Shown here one piece after another: positions 16,685 to 26,020 of a stretch of DNA of 58,705 bases. The translations under genes and the position numbers were made by a program. Positions within the stretch are counted from its first letter, which is position 1. Every line of letters starts with the position of its first letter. This DNA comes from an uncultured bacterium. GTDB lineage: Bacteria; Hydrothermota; Hydrothermia; UBA1063; CAJXJZ01. The stretch is from NCBI GenBank assembly GCA_913055745.1, contig CAJXJZ010000008.1, positions 1 through 58,705 of the forward strand, given 5' to 3'. The notes beneath the pieces are model-generated. The model made no database searches. It was not told the DNA's origin and saw nothing but the letters and a program-made list of their open reading frames with translations.

Positions 16685-17972
16685 TATTATTAGAAAAAAG
16701 AGGGATAAAGAGAGACTTTCAAAGGAAGAGATAGGTTTTTTTGTAAAGGGATATACTAATGGCACTATACCAGACTATCAGGCAGCAGCATTTTTAATGG
16801 CAGTATACTTAAACGGAATGGATAATGAGGAAGCCTTTATACTTACAGAGCATATGATGCATTCAGGTACGGTGTTTGATTTTTCTCATATAGATGCAAT
16901 AAAGGTGGATAAGCACTCAACAGGTGGCGTTGGTGATAAGATTTCTTTGCCGCTTGCTCCACTTGTTGCCTCCTTTGGTGTTGTCGTACCAATGATTTCA
17001 GGTAGAGCCCTTGGACATACAGGTGGTACCTTAGATAAACTTGAGTCCATAAAAGGATACAGGACCCGCCTCTCCCCAGATGAGTTTAAGAAAGCATTAG
17101 AGAGCGTAGGCGTTGCTATCATAGGACAGACCGAGGATATAGTACCTGCAGATAGAAAGATGTATGCATTAAGAGATGTGACGGCAACGGTTGAATCTAT
17201 CCCTCTTATTTCGGCATCAATAATGTCAAAGAAACTTGCAGAAGGTATAGACGGTCTTGTACTTGATGTCAAAACAGGCACAGGTGCCTTTATGAGAAGG
17301 TATGATGATGCGAAACTCCTTGCAAAGACCATGGTTTCAATTGGCAAGATGTTTGGAAAGAAGGTTTATGCACTTATAACAGATATGAACCAGCCCCTTG
17401 GTAGAGCCATTGGTAATGCTAATGAGGTTAGAGAGAGTGTGGATGTTCTATTGGGAAAAGGGCCTTCTGATATTACCGCATTAACAGTGGAACTTGGTGC
17501 CTACATGTTGCTCATAGCAGAGGTGGCACAGAGCGTAGAAGAAGGAAGGGAACTTATAAAAAAGGCCATAGAGAATGGTAAAGGCTATGAAAAATGGTGC
17601 CAGATGGTAGAAAATCAGGGGGGAGACCCGGATGCTATTTTAAAGGATGATTTCACAAGAACAAGGTATATAAAGGAGGTTGTATCTTCAAAGGATGGCT
17701 ATCTTAATATAGTTGATACATATAAAATAGGCGTTGCCTCCTCATTGCTTGGTGCAGGAAGGGCAAAAAAAGAGGATGTAATTGACCATAAGGTTGGATT
17801 GTACATGAAGAAGAAACATGGAGAGAAGGTAGAAAAAGGTGATGTTATCTTTGAGGTCCATGGCAATGATGAAAATAAGATAGAGGACGCTATCCGTGTG
17901 CTTGATGGGAGTTTTGAAATCTCTCCCACTAAACCAGAGGATTTCAAATTGATTTATGAGGTAATAGATTGA
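16671..17972 (+). CDS. pdp: Pyrimidine-nucleoside phosphorylase
   Basis: It phosphorolyses thymidine or uridine to base and (deoxy)ribose-1-phosphate in salvage. The family signature KHSTGGVGDKISLPLAP is at about residue 80, with SGRALGHTGGTLDKLE and DVTATVESIPLI following. The C-terminal PYNP domain is complete (VASSLLGAGRAKKED). The 433 residues match the family. ATG 16671 is chosen because GGAGG lies directly upstream; a GTG at 16665 is unlikely. Whether it is a thymidine (deoA) or broad pyrimidine enzyme cannot be settled. It overlaps comEC by 14 nt and nadC by 1 nt. Confidence 0.92.
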   Translation: MRAVDIIRKKRDKERLSKEEIGFFVKGYTNGTIPDYQAAAFLMAVYLNGMDNEEAFILTEHMMHSGTVFDFSHIDAIKVDKHSTGGVGDKISLPLAPLVASFGVVVPMISGRALGHTGGTLDKLESIKGYRTRLSPDEFKKALESVGVAIIGQTEDIVPADRKMYALRDVTATVESIPLISASIMSKKLAEGIDGLVLDVKTGTGAFMRRYDDAKLLAKTMVSIGKMFGKKVYALITDMNQPLGRAIGNANEVRESVDVLLGKGPSDITALTVELGAYMLLIAEVAQSVEEGRELIKKAIENGKGYEKWCQMVENQGGDPDAILKDDFTRTRYIKEVVSSKDGYLNIVDTYKIGVASSLLGAGRAKKEDVIDHKVGLYMKKKHGEKVEKGDVIFEVHGNDENKIEDAIRVLDGSFEISPTKPEDFKLIYEVID

Positions 17973-18811
17973 TGGAACACATAAAAAAATATGTAATTTC
18001 TCAGTTTGAGCGTTTTTTGCGCGAAGATGATGTAGAGTGGGACCTTACATCAATGTATTTTGCTCATGAAAAATCGCATTTTGATGTTCTTTTAAAGGAT
18101 GAAAGTTATGTGCCAGAACTATTTATATTCAGGTGGATACTTGAGCACTATGGCATAGAAGTCTTAGACACAAAACAAGGTGGATTTTTTAAAGATACAA
18201 TACTTTTCAGGTTAAAGGGCGATGCATCAGATCTATTGGCAATAGAGCGCAGTTTTTTAAACCTTTTATCGCATTTTCTTGGTGTATCCACAATCACTAA
18301 AAAAGCCGTCATGATGAGAGATGATGTATCTTCAAGCACGCGCATTGCAGGCACACGAAAAACCTATCCAGGGCTCAGGTATTTTGAAAAAATGGCCATC
18401 TTGCTATCAGGAGGTGATACTCATAGATTCTCTCTGAAAGACATGGTTATGATTAAAGACAATCATATCGCGCTTTGCGGGGGAGATATAAAGAAACTCA
18501 TACGAGAAATAAGACAAAAGGTAGGATTTTCTAAAAAAATAGAGGTTGAGGTTGATAGTATTGCAAGACTGAAAGAAGTGATAGAGGAGGATGTTGATAT
18601 TATTATGCTTGACAACTTCACGCCCTCAAAGATAAAAACTGCTATGGATATTATTAGAGCAAAAAATGATAGGGTTTTAGTGGAGGCATCAGGTGGCATA
18701 ACATTGGATAATTTAAGGGATTATCTTGAAACAGGGGTGGATATTATTTCCATGGGAAGCCTTATATACTCTGCTCCATGGATTAACATAAGTATGGAGG
18801 TATCAAAATGA
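17972..18811 (+). CDS. nadC: Nicotinate-nucleotide pyrophosphorylase (quinolinate phosphoribosyltransferase)
   Basis: NadC turns quinolinate and PRPP into nicotinate mononucleotide in de novo NAD synthesis. Diagnostic stretches are LLSHFLGVST, RIAGTRKTYPGLRYFEKMAI and GGDTHRFSLKDMVMIKDNHI. Later come EVEVDS, IMLDNF and the barrel end VEASGGITLDNL. The 279 residues are full length. I take ATG 17972, which overlaps the preceding TGA, rather than the TTG one codon before. It is followed by nadX with a 4-nt overlap. Confidence 0.94.
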   Translation: MEHIKKYVISQFERFLREDDVEWDLTSMYFAHEKSHFDVLLKDESYVPELFIFRWILEHYGIEVLDTKQGGFFKDTILFRLKGDASDLLAIERSFLNLLSHFLGVSTITKKAVMMRDDVSSSTRIAGTRKTYPGLRYFEKMAILLSGGDTHRFSLKDMVMIKDNHIALCGGDIKKLIREIRQKVGFSKKIEVEVDSIARLKEVIEEDVDIIMLDNFTPSKIKTAMDIIRAKNDRVLVEASGGITLDNLRDYLETGVDIISMGSLIYSAPWINISMEVSK

Positions 18812-19581
18812 AACTTGGTATCATAGGTTATGGTGCAATTGGCAGTTTTGTTGCAAGGTCAATAAAGGATGGACTTTTAAAGAAGTATAATGTGAGCCTT
18901 GTTTTTGACCTTGATGAGGAGAAACTTGAAAAGGCGAAAAAAGATGGGTTTAAAACAACGAATAGTTTTGAAGAGTTCCTTAATGAAAATTTAGATATGG
19001 TGATGGAAAGCGCATCCCAAAAGGCGGCAAAGTTATATTTACCAGATCTTTTGAAAAAAGGCCTGAGAGTGCTTGTTATGAGTGGTGGGGTCTTTTCTGA
19101 TATGGCCTTTAAGAAAAAGATAGATGAACTTGCAGAAGAGTATGATGCAAAGGTCTATGTCCCTTCAGGTGCTATTTCAGGCCTTGATGGTATTGAGGCA
19201 ATGAAGTTTGCAGGAGAGTTAAGTGTTTTATTAGAAACAAGAAAGAATCCGAGGTCACTTGGAAGAAGTGATGAGTCTCCTGTTCTAATCTTTGAGGGTG
19301 GTGCTAAGGAGGCAGCAGAGAAGTTTCCGAAAAACATTAATGTAGCCATGGCCCTTGCCCTTGCCACAGAGCACCCTGAAAATGTCAAGGTAAGAATAAT
19401 ATCAGATCCAAATGTCCATACTAATACCCATACCATTGTCGCAGAGGGGAAAAGCGGCAAAATGAAAATAACAGTAGAGAATGTGCCATTTCCAGAAAAC
19501 CCTAAAACGAGTTTTCTTGCCGCACTTTCTGCACTTCAAATTTTAAAGAAGATAACACAAAACTTTATTATAGGAGGTTAA
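18808..19581 (+). CDS. nadX: L-aspartate dehydrogenase
   Basis: NadX oxidises L-aspartate to iminoaspartate with NAD(P)+, replacing the oxygen-dependent NadB in NAD synthesis. The Rossmann motif GIIGYGAIGSFVA opens the protein. The conserved segments VMESASQKAAK, VYVPSGAISGLDGI, KFPKNINVAMALALA and DPNVHTNTHTI are all present. The 257 residues are typical. Pairing with nadC supports the function and fits an anaerobic lifestyle. nadA was not seen in the window. Confidence 0.93.
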   Translation: MKLGIIGYGAIGSFVARSIKDGLLKKYNVSLVFDLDEEKLEKAKKDGFKTTNSFEEFLNENLDMVMESASQKAAKLYLPDLLKKGLRVLVMSGGVFSDMAFKKKIDELAEEYDAKVYVPSGAISGLDGIEAMKFAGELSVLLETRKNPRSLGRSDESPVLIFEGGAKEAAEKFPKNINVAMALALATEHPENVKVRIISDPNVHTNTHTIVAEGKSGKMKITVENVPFPENPKTSFLAALSALQILKKITQNFIIGG

Positions 19582-19583
19582 TG

Positions 19584-21008
19584 ATGAAGGATTTTGCACA
19601 GGTAATAGTTGATTTGTTAGAGCAAGAGGACATAGATTATGGTGATGTTAGAGTAGAGGAGAAAAAAAGGGAAGTGATTTATGTAAAAAACGGTGTTGTG
19701 GAACAAGCCATTTTGGATACAGAACTTGGTTTTGGTGTAAGGGTATTAAAAAACGGTGCCTGGGGCTTTGCAGCAAGTAACGACCTTTCTGCGCTTTCAG
19801 CAGAAAAGGTTATAAAAAGGGCCATATCTCTTGCAGAGGCATCATCCATTAAAGGGCCTCAGATAGCGCTTGGCAATGAAGATGTTGTAAGTGGAGAATA
19901 TACGTCAGATGTTGAAGAAGATCCATTTAATGTTTCACTTGATGATAAGATAAAAATGCTGCTTGAGATTGATGGAATATTTGCCTCTTCTAAATACGCA
20001 TTTTTAAGACGTGGGCACATTGATTTTATGCAGAGTGTGAAGTATTTTGCATCTACAGAGGGTGCCTTTCAAAAACAGAAAATTGTCCATTCTGGTGCAA
20101 ACATTGGCCTTATGGTAATGAAAGATGGGGAAGTGCAAGAACGGTCATTTGAAAATTACCTTCAAGGGGGGTATGAAATAATAAAGGGATTTAATCTTAA
20201 AGAAAGGGCAACCAATTTGAGGGAAGAGGCAGAGAAACTCCTTTTTGCAGAGCCAGCACCCGAGGGCGAAATGGATATCATTATAGGTCCACAGCAGATG
20301 GTGCTTCAGGTACATGAATCCATAGGACACGCAGTGGAACTTGACAGAATATTTAACTATGAGATCTCCTATGCAGGTGGCAGTTTTATAAAACCAGAGA
20401 TGATAGGCAGTCTAAGATACGGCTCTGATGTCATGAACATATATCAGGATGCAACAAATAAAAGGTCCATAGGGGGCTTTGGTTTTGACGATGAAGGAGT
20501 CCCTGCAAAGAAAGAGTACATTGTGAAAAATGGCATACTCATGGGCGTATTGTCAAGCAGGGAAACAGCAAGAAGGATTGGAAGACTTAGCAGCGGTGCG
20601 GCAAGAGCAGAGAGTTTTGCCCATATTCCCATTGTTAGAATGACCACTGTCTCCATTGAGCCTGGCGAAAGCAGTCTGGAGGAGATGATAGATAGCGTAA
20701 AGGATGGAATAATGGTAGATTGGAATAAGAGTTGGTCTATTGATGATAAACGGTTAAACTTCCAATTTGGAACAGAGATTGGTTGGAGAATTAAAAACGG
20801 CAGGATTACAGGCATAGTAAAGAACCCTATTTACTACGATATTACACCGAAGTTTTGGAATAAATTAGAAAAGGTTGGTAAAAAAGAACATCAGGTTCTA
20901 TTTGGCGTTCCAAACTGTGGAAAAGGAGAACCTGGGCAAACTATGCGGGTTGCACATGAGACAGTTCCCGCACTCTTTAGAAAGGTTAATGTAGGCTACG
21001 GTAGATGA
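19584..21008 (+). CDS. tldD: TldD-type metalloprotease
   Basis: A 474-residue member of the TldD/PmbA (U62) family. TldD carries the zinc motif HExxxH, here HESIGHAVELDR near residue 248, whereas the usual sequence is HEAxGHGLE. TldD and TldE together trim unfolded peptides and mature some modified peptides. No tldE/pmbA lies in the window. Two ATG codons are possible; 19584 is preferred because AGGAGG then sits 6 nt upstream. The next gene overlaps by 4 nt. Confidence 0.9.
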   Translation: MKDFAQVIVDLLEQEDIDYGDVRVEEKKREVIYVKNGVVEQAILDTELGFGVRVLKNGAWGFAASNDLSALSAEKVIKRAISLAEASSIKGPQIALGNEDVVSGEYTSDVEEDPFNVSLDDKIKMLLEIDGIFASSKYAFLRRGHIDFMQSVKYFASTEGAFQKQKIVHSGANIGLMVMKDGEVQERSFENYLQGGYEIIKGFNLKERATNLREEAEKLLFAEPAPEGEMDIIIGPQQMVLQVHESIGHAVELDRIFNYEISYAGGSFIKPEMIGSLRYGSDVMNIYQDATNKRSIGGFGFDDEGVPAKKEYIVKNGILMGVLSSRETARRIGRLSSGAARAESFAHIPIVRMTTVSIEPGESSLEEMIDSVKDGIMVDWNKSWSIDDKRLNFQFGTEIGWRIKNGRITGIVKNPIYYDITPKFWNKLEKVGKKEHQVLFGVPNCGKGEPGQTMRVAHETVPALFRKVNVGYGR

Positions 21009-21967
21009 ATAAAAGGGTATTATTGTTTTTTATCCTCCTGTTTTTAAGTTGTGGAAGAGGGCAGGATTATCAAAAAAAACTCTATTTCACTATGGGCACG
21101 GTGCTTGAGGTTACCCTGCCCTCTTCAAAATTGCAGTATGCTGATTCAGTTTATGCAATTTTTAATAAACTTGATTCCCTTTTCCATCCTACAAAGAAAA
21201 ACTCAGATGTCTTTCGCATCAATGAAAACGCCGGTAGATGGACAAAGGTTGCAAAAGAAACCGCAGATTGTGTAAAAAAATCCCTTATCCTTTCAGAAGA
21301 GACAAAAGGCGCCTTTGATATAACCGTAGGCAAGATGGTCAATCTCTGGCATTTTGAAGAAGAGGGCAAATACACAAAACCACCGCAAGATACAATAGAA
21401 AAATATAAGTTGTTTGTTGATTATAGGCGCGTTAAGGCGGAAGGTGATAGCGTTTTCATAGGAAAAGGGCAGGAGATAACCCTATCTGGTATTGCAAAGG
21501 GATACGCCCTTGACCTTGTAAGAGGATATCTTCTTAAAAAAGGCATAACATCGGGTATTGTAAATGCAGGTGGAGACATGCTTATTCTTGGAAAAAAGAA
21601 TAAAAAGGCATGGATGATTGGGATACAAAAGCCTTGGGATAAAGGTGTTTTCATGGTGCTTGATGTAGAAGATAAATGTGTTGCCACTTCAGGCAACTAT
21701 GTAAGATATCTAAAAGAAAATGACACAACCTATACCCATATCTTTAACCCAAAAACAGGCATACCTCTTGAATACAAAAAACTTTCTGTAACTGTGATAT
21801 CAGATTCAGGTTATATAGCAGATGGCCTTGCCACGGCTTTGTCTGTGATGGGAAAGGATGAAGGGTTAAAACTTGCGAATAGGTTGAAGCTAGGCCTTGT
21901 TGGCATTTATGATGAGGATACAGTTATAAATTATATAGCAAAGAAATATATTGAGAGAGACAGATAA
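21005..21967 (+). CDS. apbE: FAD:protein FMN transferase ApbE, lipoprotein form
   Basis: ApbE attaches FMN covalently to Thr or Ser in flavoproteins such as RnfG/NqrC subunits. The N-terminus has a signal peptide ending in the lipobox FLSC, so it is anchored on the periplasmic side. The catalytic region shows YFTMGTVLEV, GAFDITVGKMVNLW, SGIAKGYALDLV, VNAGGDMLILG and the metal-binding end THIFNPKTGIP. The 320 residues are normal. It ends the nine-gene operon. Its substrate flavoproteins are not in the window. Confidence 0.93.
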   Translation: MNKRVLLFFILLFLSCGRGQDYQKKLYFTMGTVLEVTLPSSKLQYADSVYAIFNKLDSLFHPTKKNSDVFRINENAGRWTKVAKETADCVKKSLILSEETKGAFDITVGKMVNLWHFEEEGKYTKPPQDTIEKYKLFVDYRRVKAEGDSVFIGKGQEITLSGIAKGYALDLVRGYLLKKGITSGIVNAGGDMLILGKKNKKAWMIGIQKPWDKGVFMVLDVEDKCVATSGNYVRYLKENDTTYTHIFNPKTGIPLEYKKLSVTVISDSGYIADGLATALSVMGKDEGLKLANRLKLGLVGIYDEDTVINYIAKKYIERDR

Positions 21968-22027
21968 TCGGTTAATTTTATAAATAAGATAAAAAACATA
22001 TTTTTTGATATTTTTAAAATAATGTTA

Positions 22028-22120
<93 letters not shown>

Positions 22121-22132
22121 GTATAATAATAA

Positions 22133-22161
22133 ATTATAATGGAAGTTATAGGGACCTGCAA
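22133..22161 (-). promoter_or_regulatory. Promoter of tRNA-Ser
   Basis: TTGCAG (22156-22161), 17-bp spacer, perfect TATAAT (22133-22138). The tRNA begins 13 nt after the -10 box. It lies just beyond the stop of the flippase gene. Confidence 0.8.
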
Positions 22162-22182
22162 AACCTCGGCACAAAGAAGTGT

Positions 22183-23388
22183 TTATTTTGTATATTTTCT
22201 CCAGTCTATTAGAGAATAGAGTAAAACAACCAATGTAGCAAAGAGCATACCAAAGGAGAAGGCATAAAGATGGAGTTTTTTAAAGGTAAATAGAATAAAT
22301 ACCAAGAATGACAAAAGCCATATGGCATTTATCTTAAAAAAGAAGTCCATTCCATCCCTTGCCCTTCTATATGTGGTATACGGAGCGTATAAAAGGGAAA
22401 AGAAGAACGAGATCATTAAAATAATAAGGTGTGGATATGCTAAAAGATATTTTTTGCTTGAAACCAGGATTATAAGTGGCTTTCCGAATACGATGAATAA
22501 GATACTTATGAGGGCACCTGATATAGCATATACCAAGGTTAGTTTTTTTAAAACCCTTTTGGATGCTTCGTGGTTTTCTTCTTCATAGAGTTTTGAGAGT
22601 TCTGGTGCAAAGGCTGAAATTGGAACAAACAAAAATCCTCTTGCACCTTGTTCCAGTTTTCTTGCGATTTGGAATATGCCTAACGCCTCATAACCGAGCA
22701 TAAAAGGTATCATTATACGATCTATGTACATAAAAAATGGGCCTAAAAGATGTGTGTATAGGGCATAAGAAAAATACTCCTTAATTTCAAGAAATACCCT
22801 TTTTACATTGTTGAGGGACATAGAAGAGGGTAGGGGAAGATGTATATATGTAAGGATTAAAACGAATACTGTTGAAGTAATCAGGCTATAAGAAACTTTA
22901 ATTATAGAAAGCGGACGCATGGAAAGTAGCATGATTATTAAAATTATGTAATAAATCCCCTTTAATATGGTTACAGGTTCTGCCCTTCTCTGTGAGATGT
23001 ACACATTGAAAAACAGATCCATGTGTGATACAAGATAAAAACCTATGTATATTAGGGTGTATGGTAGATTTTTTCCTACTGCAAAAAACATAAATGGAAG
23101 GGATACAAGCATTATAATAAGATGAAACATTAAAGAAAACCATATAAGGGTGAGTTTGTCCTCCTGTCTTTTTTCATGGTCGTATCGTGGTATAAACCTT
23201 TGAAACACATACGGAAATCCTATCTGTGCAATAGACCCTATGAGTATGCCAAGCCCACCTGCGAAAAAGTATTTTCCAAGTTCCTGTTTTGAGAGGTCCC
23301 ATACAAGGATTTTAAGTTGTATAAACCCGCCCAAAAAGTTCCATATATAGGCAATATAGAGGAAAATAGAGTTCTTAATAGCCCTCAT
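22183..23388 (-). CDS. Polysaccharide flippase (Wzx-like, MOP superfamily)
   Basis: A 401-residue membrane protein with about 11-12 hydrophobic segments. It fits lipid-linked oligosaccharide flippases of the MOP group: an N-terminal QLKILVWDLSKQELGKYFFAGGL segment, a short basic loop, and a YIDRIMIPFMLGYEALGIF segment like the conserved start of the second half. It would move a lipid-linked glycan across the inner membrane. It is the last gene of the coiled-coil/lysS operon and overlaps the glycosyltransferase start. Confidence 0.8.
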   Translation of the reverse strand: MRAIKNSIFLYIAYIWNFLGGFIQLKILVWDLSKQELGKYFFAGGLGILIGSIAQIGFPYVFQRFIPRYDHEKRQEDKLTLIWFSLMFHLIIMLVSLPFMFFAVGKNLPYTLIYIGFYLVSHMDLFFNVYISQRRAEPVTILKGIYYIILIIMLLSMRPLSIIKVSYSLITSTVFVLILTYIHLPLPSSMSLNNVKRVFLEIKEYFSYALYTHLLGPFFMYIDRIMIPFMLGYEALGIFQIARKLEQGARGFLFVPISAFAPELSKLYEEENHEASKRVLKKLTLVYAISGALISILFIVFGKPLIILVSSKKYLLAYPHLIILMISFFFSLLYAPYTTYRRARDGMDFFFKINAIWLLSFLVFILFTFKKLHLYAFSFGMLFATLVVLLYSLIDWRKYTK

Positions 23389-24448
23389 TTAATCTCTCAA
23401 GATAAAAATCTACTTCCATTTTTGCCCTTTTTTCCATATCCATAAAAGTGTTCTCTGCAAATTGCATTGTATTGTTTTTCATACCCAATATTTGTTTTTT
23501 CCTAAGGGTTTTTAATAGAAAAACGATGGATTTTATGTCAAAGGGTTCTGCCAGAAAACCACTTACATTATGCTTTATAAACTTAGATGTTTCTTGAATA
23601 TCAAAGGCAATAACAGGTATACCTGCTGCCTGTGCCTCAACAACAGGTAGTGTGCCGTTGGAATACCTGTTTAAAGAAAGGAGTATGTCAATGTTTTTAT
23701 AAAATTCGGGCATTTTTAAATAAGGTAGATAGCCTATGTATTTTACTTTATTTGGATATCTTGCTGATAGTTCTTCTATCTTTTCTTTGTAAGTTCCATC
23801 ACCTGCTATGATGAATCTGAATTTTTCCTTGCCTATGAGTTCATTTATAATGCTTATGAGAAAGTCAATGCCTTTTATAAGTTCAAGGGATGACGCAAAA
23901 CCTATATTTATTACATCTTGATTGTTGTTTACCTTGTCAATATTAAATAGACCTTTAAAATAACCGTTTTTTAAGAAGAGCACATTTCCTTTATAGCCTG
24001 CCTCTTTAACTGCCAAATGCCCATTTGTTCCATCATCTGTCATCACAATGCCCAATGGCTTTGTTTTTGCACTTAAATAGAGCCTTCTGTGATATAGATA
24101 TCTTTTTATCCCTCTTATGAGGAAAAAATCAAACACGCCAAGATACTTTATGAAAAACGGTTTTTTTGTTTTCTTTAATGCCCTTGCCCCAAGACCTGTT
24201 ATTGAGATGCCAAAGTCAAAGTTCTTGTCCTTTATTAGTTTAAAAATATGCCTGTCATAGCACCCTTCTGCAATAAACGAGAGTTTTCCTTTTTTTATTT
24301 TTGGGAAATGTGGTGTTTTTGGACATAAAACCTCTATTTCTATGCCCCTTTTTTCAAGTTCTTTTTTAAGATAAGCATTTTCTGGTGTTCCCTTTACTTT
24401 ATCAAGTTCAAGGTCATAGCACCATGGTGTTATTATAAGACACTTCAT
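23375..24448 (-). CDS. Family 4-type glycosyltransferase
   Basis: The 357-residue protein has the two-lobed GT-B pattern. The N-terminal lobe has ENAYLKKELEKRGIEIEVL. The C-terminal lobe has the family 4 nucleotide-sugar site: FIIAGDGTYKEKIEEL, VKYIGYLPYLKMPEFYKNIDILLSLNR and the E-x7-E-like GTLPVVEAQAAGIPVIAFD. Sugar donor and acceptor are unknown. It lies between the FemAB-like protein and a flippase, so surface glycan assembly is likely. Confidence 0.85.
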   Translation of the reverse strand: MKCLIITPWCYDLELDKVKGTPENAYLKKELEKRGIEIEVLCPKTPHFPKIKKGKLSFIAEGCYDRHIFKLIKDKNFDFGISITGLGARALKKTKKPFFIKYLGVFDFFLIRGIKRYLYHRRLYLSAKTKPLGIVMTDDGTNGHLAVKEAGYKGNVLFLKNGYFKGLFNIDKVNNNQDVINIGFASSLELIKGIDFLISIINELIGKEKFRFIIAGDGTYKEKIEELSARYPNKVKYIGYLPYLKMPEFYKNIDILLSLNRYSNGTLPVVEAQAAGIPVIAFDIQETSKFIKHNVSGFLAEPFDIKSIVFLLKTLRKKQILGMKNNTMQFAENTFMDMEKRAKMEVDFYLERLNEGY

Positions 24449-25362
24449 GCCTTTTCAAAAAAGAGGTATGTTCTTTCTACTGTACCATAACCTTTTTTAA
24501 ATCTTTCAACACCCTCTAAATTATTGGATGAGCCCATATTGTAAATCAAGATATCTTGTGATTTTAAACTCTTCATTATTTCCCAGTGTAAAAGGTCATT
24601 GGGTCTTAGTTGGAAGTATCGTTGAAAGGCCGCACCATGCCAGTATACAGCCTCATTTTTTCCCTTAAGTACGACAGCGCCTGCCACATAATCACCATGA
24701 AACTGAACCATGTAAAGGCTTGCAAGGTCAGAGGAAAGGAGTTTTTTAAAGAAATCCATGTTAAAGACCTTTTTTGCATTCCATCTTCTAAGGGAATCAA
24801 GGTACATGAAATAGTATTTTTTTATTGCATATTCAGAACTTACCTCTTTTACATGGAGTTTCTCTTTTATTGCCCTTTTTATGTTGCGTTTTTTTGCGTC
24901 TATGAACGAGTTAAAAATCTCCTCTTCGGTTCTTGATAGGTCTATGATATGAGTAGAAAATTCCGTTTTTTTAAAGTATTTTTCATAGAGTTTTAAAAGC
25001 CTTTTGTCTTTGTATTCAGGGTGAAGTGTTATGTAAACATACCGTGCTTTATCATGCAATCTTTTTACAATGTGTTCAAGATATTCTGTGTCTTTTTGCG
25101 CTGTGTTGCCAAGAATGCCACCGTATCCTCCAAATGGACCTGTCTCTACCTGTCTGAAAAAAGGTGGAAATCTTCTCTCAAGTACAGGAAGGAAAACATC
25201 ACCATCAAATACCTCTAAGTAGGCTTCTTTAATAGCATTTACATGCGGAATGTACCAGTCAGGAAGATAGAAAAATGACCAGTTTTCAAGTGATTTTATA
25301 TAGTTTTCCCAAAAAAGTGATGTTGCAGGGTATTTTTCAATATTCATTTTCCAATTGCCCAT
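24445..25362 (-). CDS. FemAB/GNAT-fold acyltransferase-like protein
   Basis: The 305-residue protein has a FemAB-like or Acetyltransf_6-like layout: an aromatic start (FFYLPDWYIPHVNAI), then RRFPPFFRQVETGPFGGYGG. A helical DAKKRNIKRAIKEKLHVKEV segment and a typical end, YWHGAAFQRYFQLRPNDLLHWEIMKSL then NMGSSNNLEGVERFKKGYG, follow. FemAB proteins transfer amino acids from aminoacyl-tRNA to cell-wall precursors, while related proteins acylate sugars. It sits in an operon with lysS and glycan genes. The start could also be ATG 25347; both starts have weak ribosome sites within lolD. Confidence 0.7.
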   Translation of the reverse strand: MGNWKMNIEKYPATSLFWENYIKSLENWSFFYLPDWYIPHVNAIKEAYLEVFDGDVFLPVLERRFPPFFRQVETGPFGGYGGILGNTAQKDTEYLEHIVKRLHDKARYVYITLHPEYKDKRLLKLYEKYFKKTEFSTHIIDLSRTEEEIFNSFIDAKKRNIKRAIKEKLHVKEVSSEYAIKKYYFMYLDSLRRWNAKKVFNMDFFKKLLSSDLASLYMVQFHGDYVAGAVVLKGKNEAVYWHGAAFQRYFQLRPNDLLHWEIMKSLKSQDILIYNMGSSNNLEGVERFKKGYGTVERTYLFFEKA

Positions 25363-26020
25363 CCTTTATAGCATAATGGTAATTAAAAAAACGCACAAGT
25401 TCTCTGTTGTGAGAAACCATGCAAAGAGTAGTGCCCATCTCTTTGTTGAGTTTTAATAGCATCTCCATAAGGGACATTGCCCTTTTATGGTCAAGATTCC
25501 CAGTGGGTTCATCTAAAAACAATATGTCAGGTTCGTTTGCAAGTGCCCTTGCCAATTGAACCCTCTGCGCTTCTCCACCTGAAAGTTCATTGGGCCTATG
25601 GTCTTTTCGGTCTTTAATACCTAAGAGTTCTAAAAGTAAAATCGCCTTATTTCGTGCCTCTTTCTCCTTTTTCCCAGAAAGGATTAGTGGTACCATGACA
25701 TTTTGAAGGGCAGTAAACTCAGAGAATAGATAATGATACTGAAAAACAAATCCAATATGTCTTTTTCTTATTTCAGCACGCCTGTTCTCTGGTAATTTAA
25801 AGATGTTTTCGTCCTTTATAAATACCTCTCCACTATCAGGCGAAAGTAGTGTGCCAAGTATGTGTAAAAGCGTAGATTTTCCTGAACCAGATGGGCCTGT
25901 AATTATAACCCTTGAACCTTTTTCAATCTCTATATTGACATTATTTAACACTGTGATACGCTGATTGCCTTCTTTATAGGTTTTTTGGATGTTCTTTGCT
26001 GAAATTATGATATTATTCAT
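25337..26020 (-). CDS. lolD: Lipoprotein-releasing ABC transporter ATPase LolD-like
   Basis: The 227-residue ABC ATPase has Walker A GPSGSGKSTLLH, signature LSGGEAQRVQLARAL and Walker B DILFLDEPTGNLD, followed by a conserved VSHNREL switch. It is of the LolD/MacB/FtsE subfamily. The adjacent LolE-like permease makes lipoprotein release from the inner membrane the likely job. It overlaps its neighbours by 8 nt upstream and about 26 nt downstream. Confidence 0.88.
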   Translation of the reverse strand: MNNIIISAKNIQKTYKEGNQRITVLNNVNIEIEKGSRVIITGPSGSGKSTLLHILGTLLSPDSGEVFIKDENIFKLPENRRAEIRKRHIGFVFQYHYLFSEFTALQNVMVPLILSGKKEKEARNKAILLLELLGIKDRKDHRPNELSGGEAQRVQLARALANEPDILFLDEPTGNLDHKRAMSLMEMLLKLNKEMGTTLCMVSHNRELVRFFNYHYAIKDGQLENEY

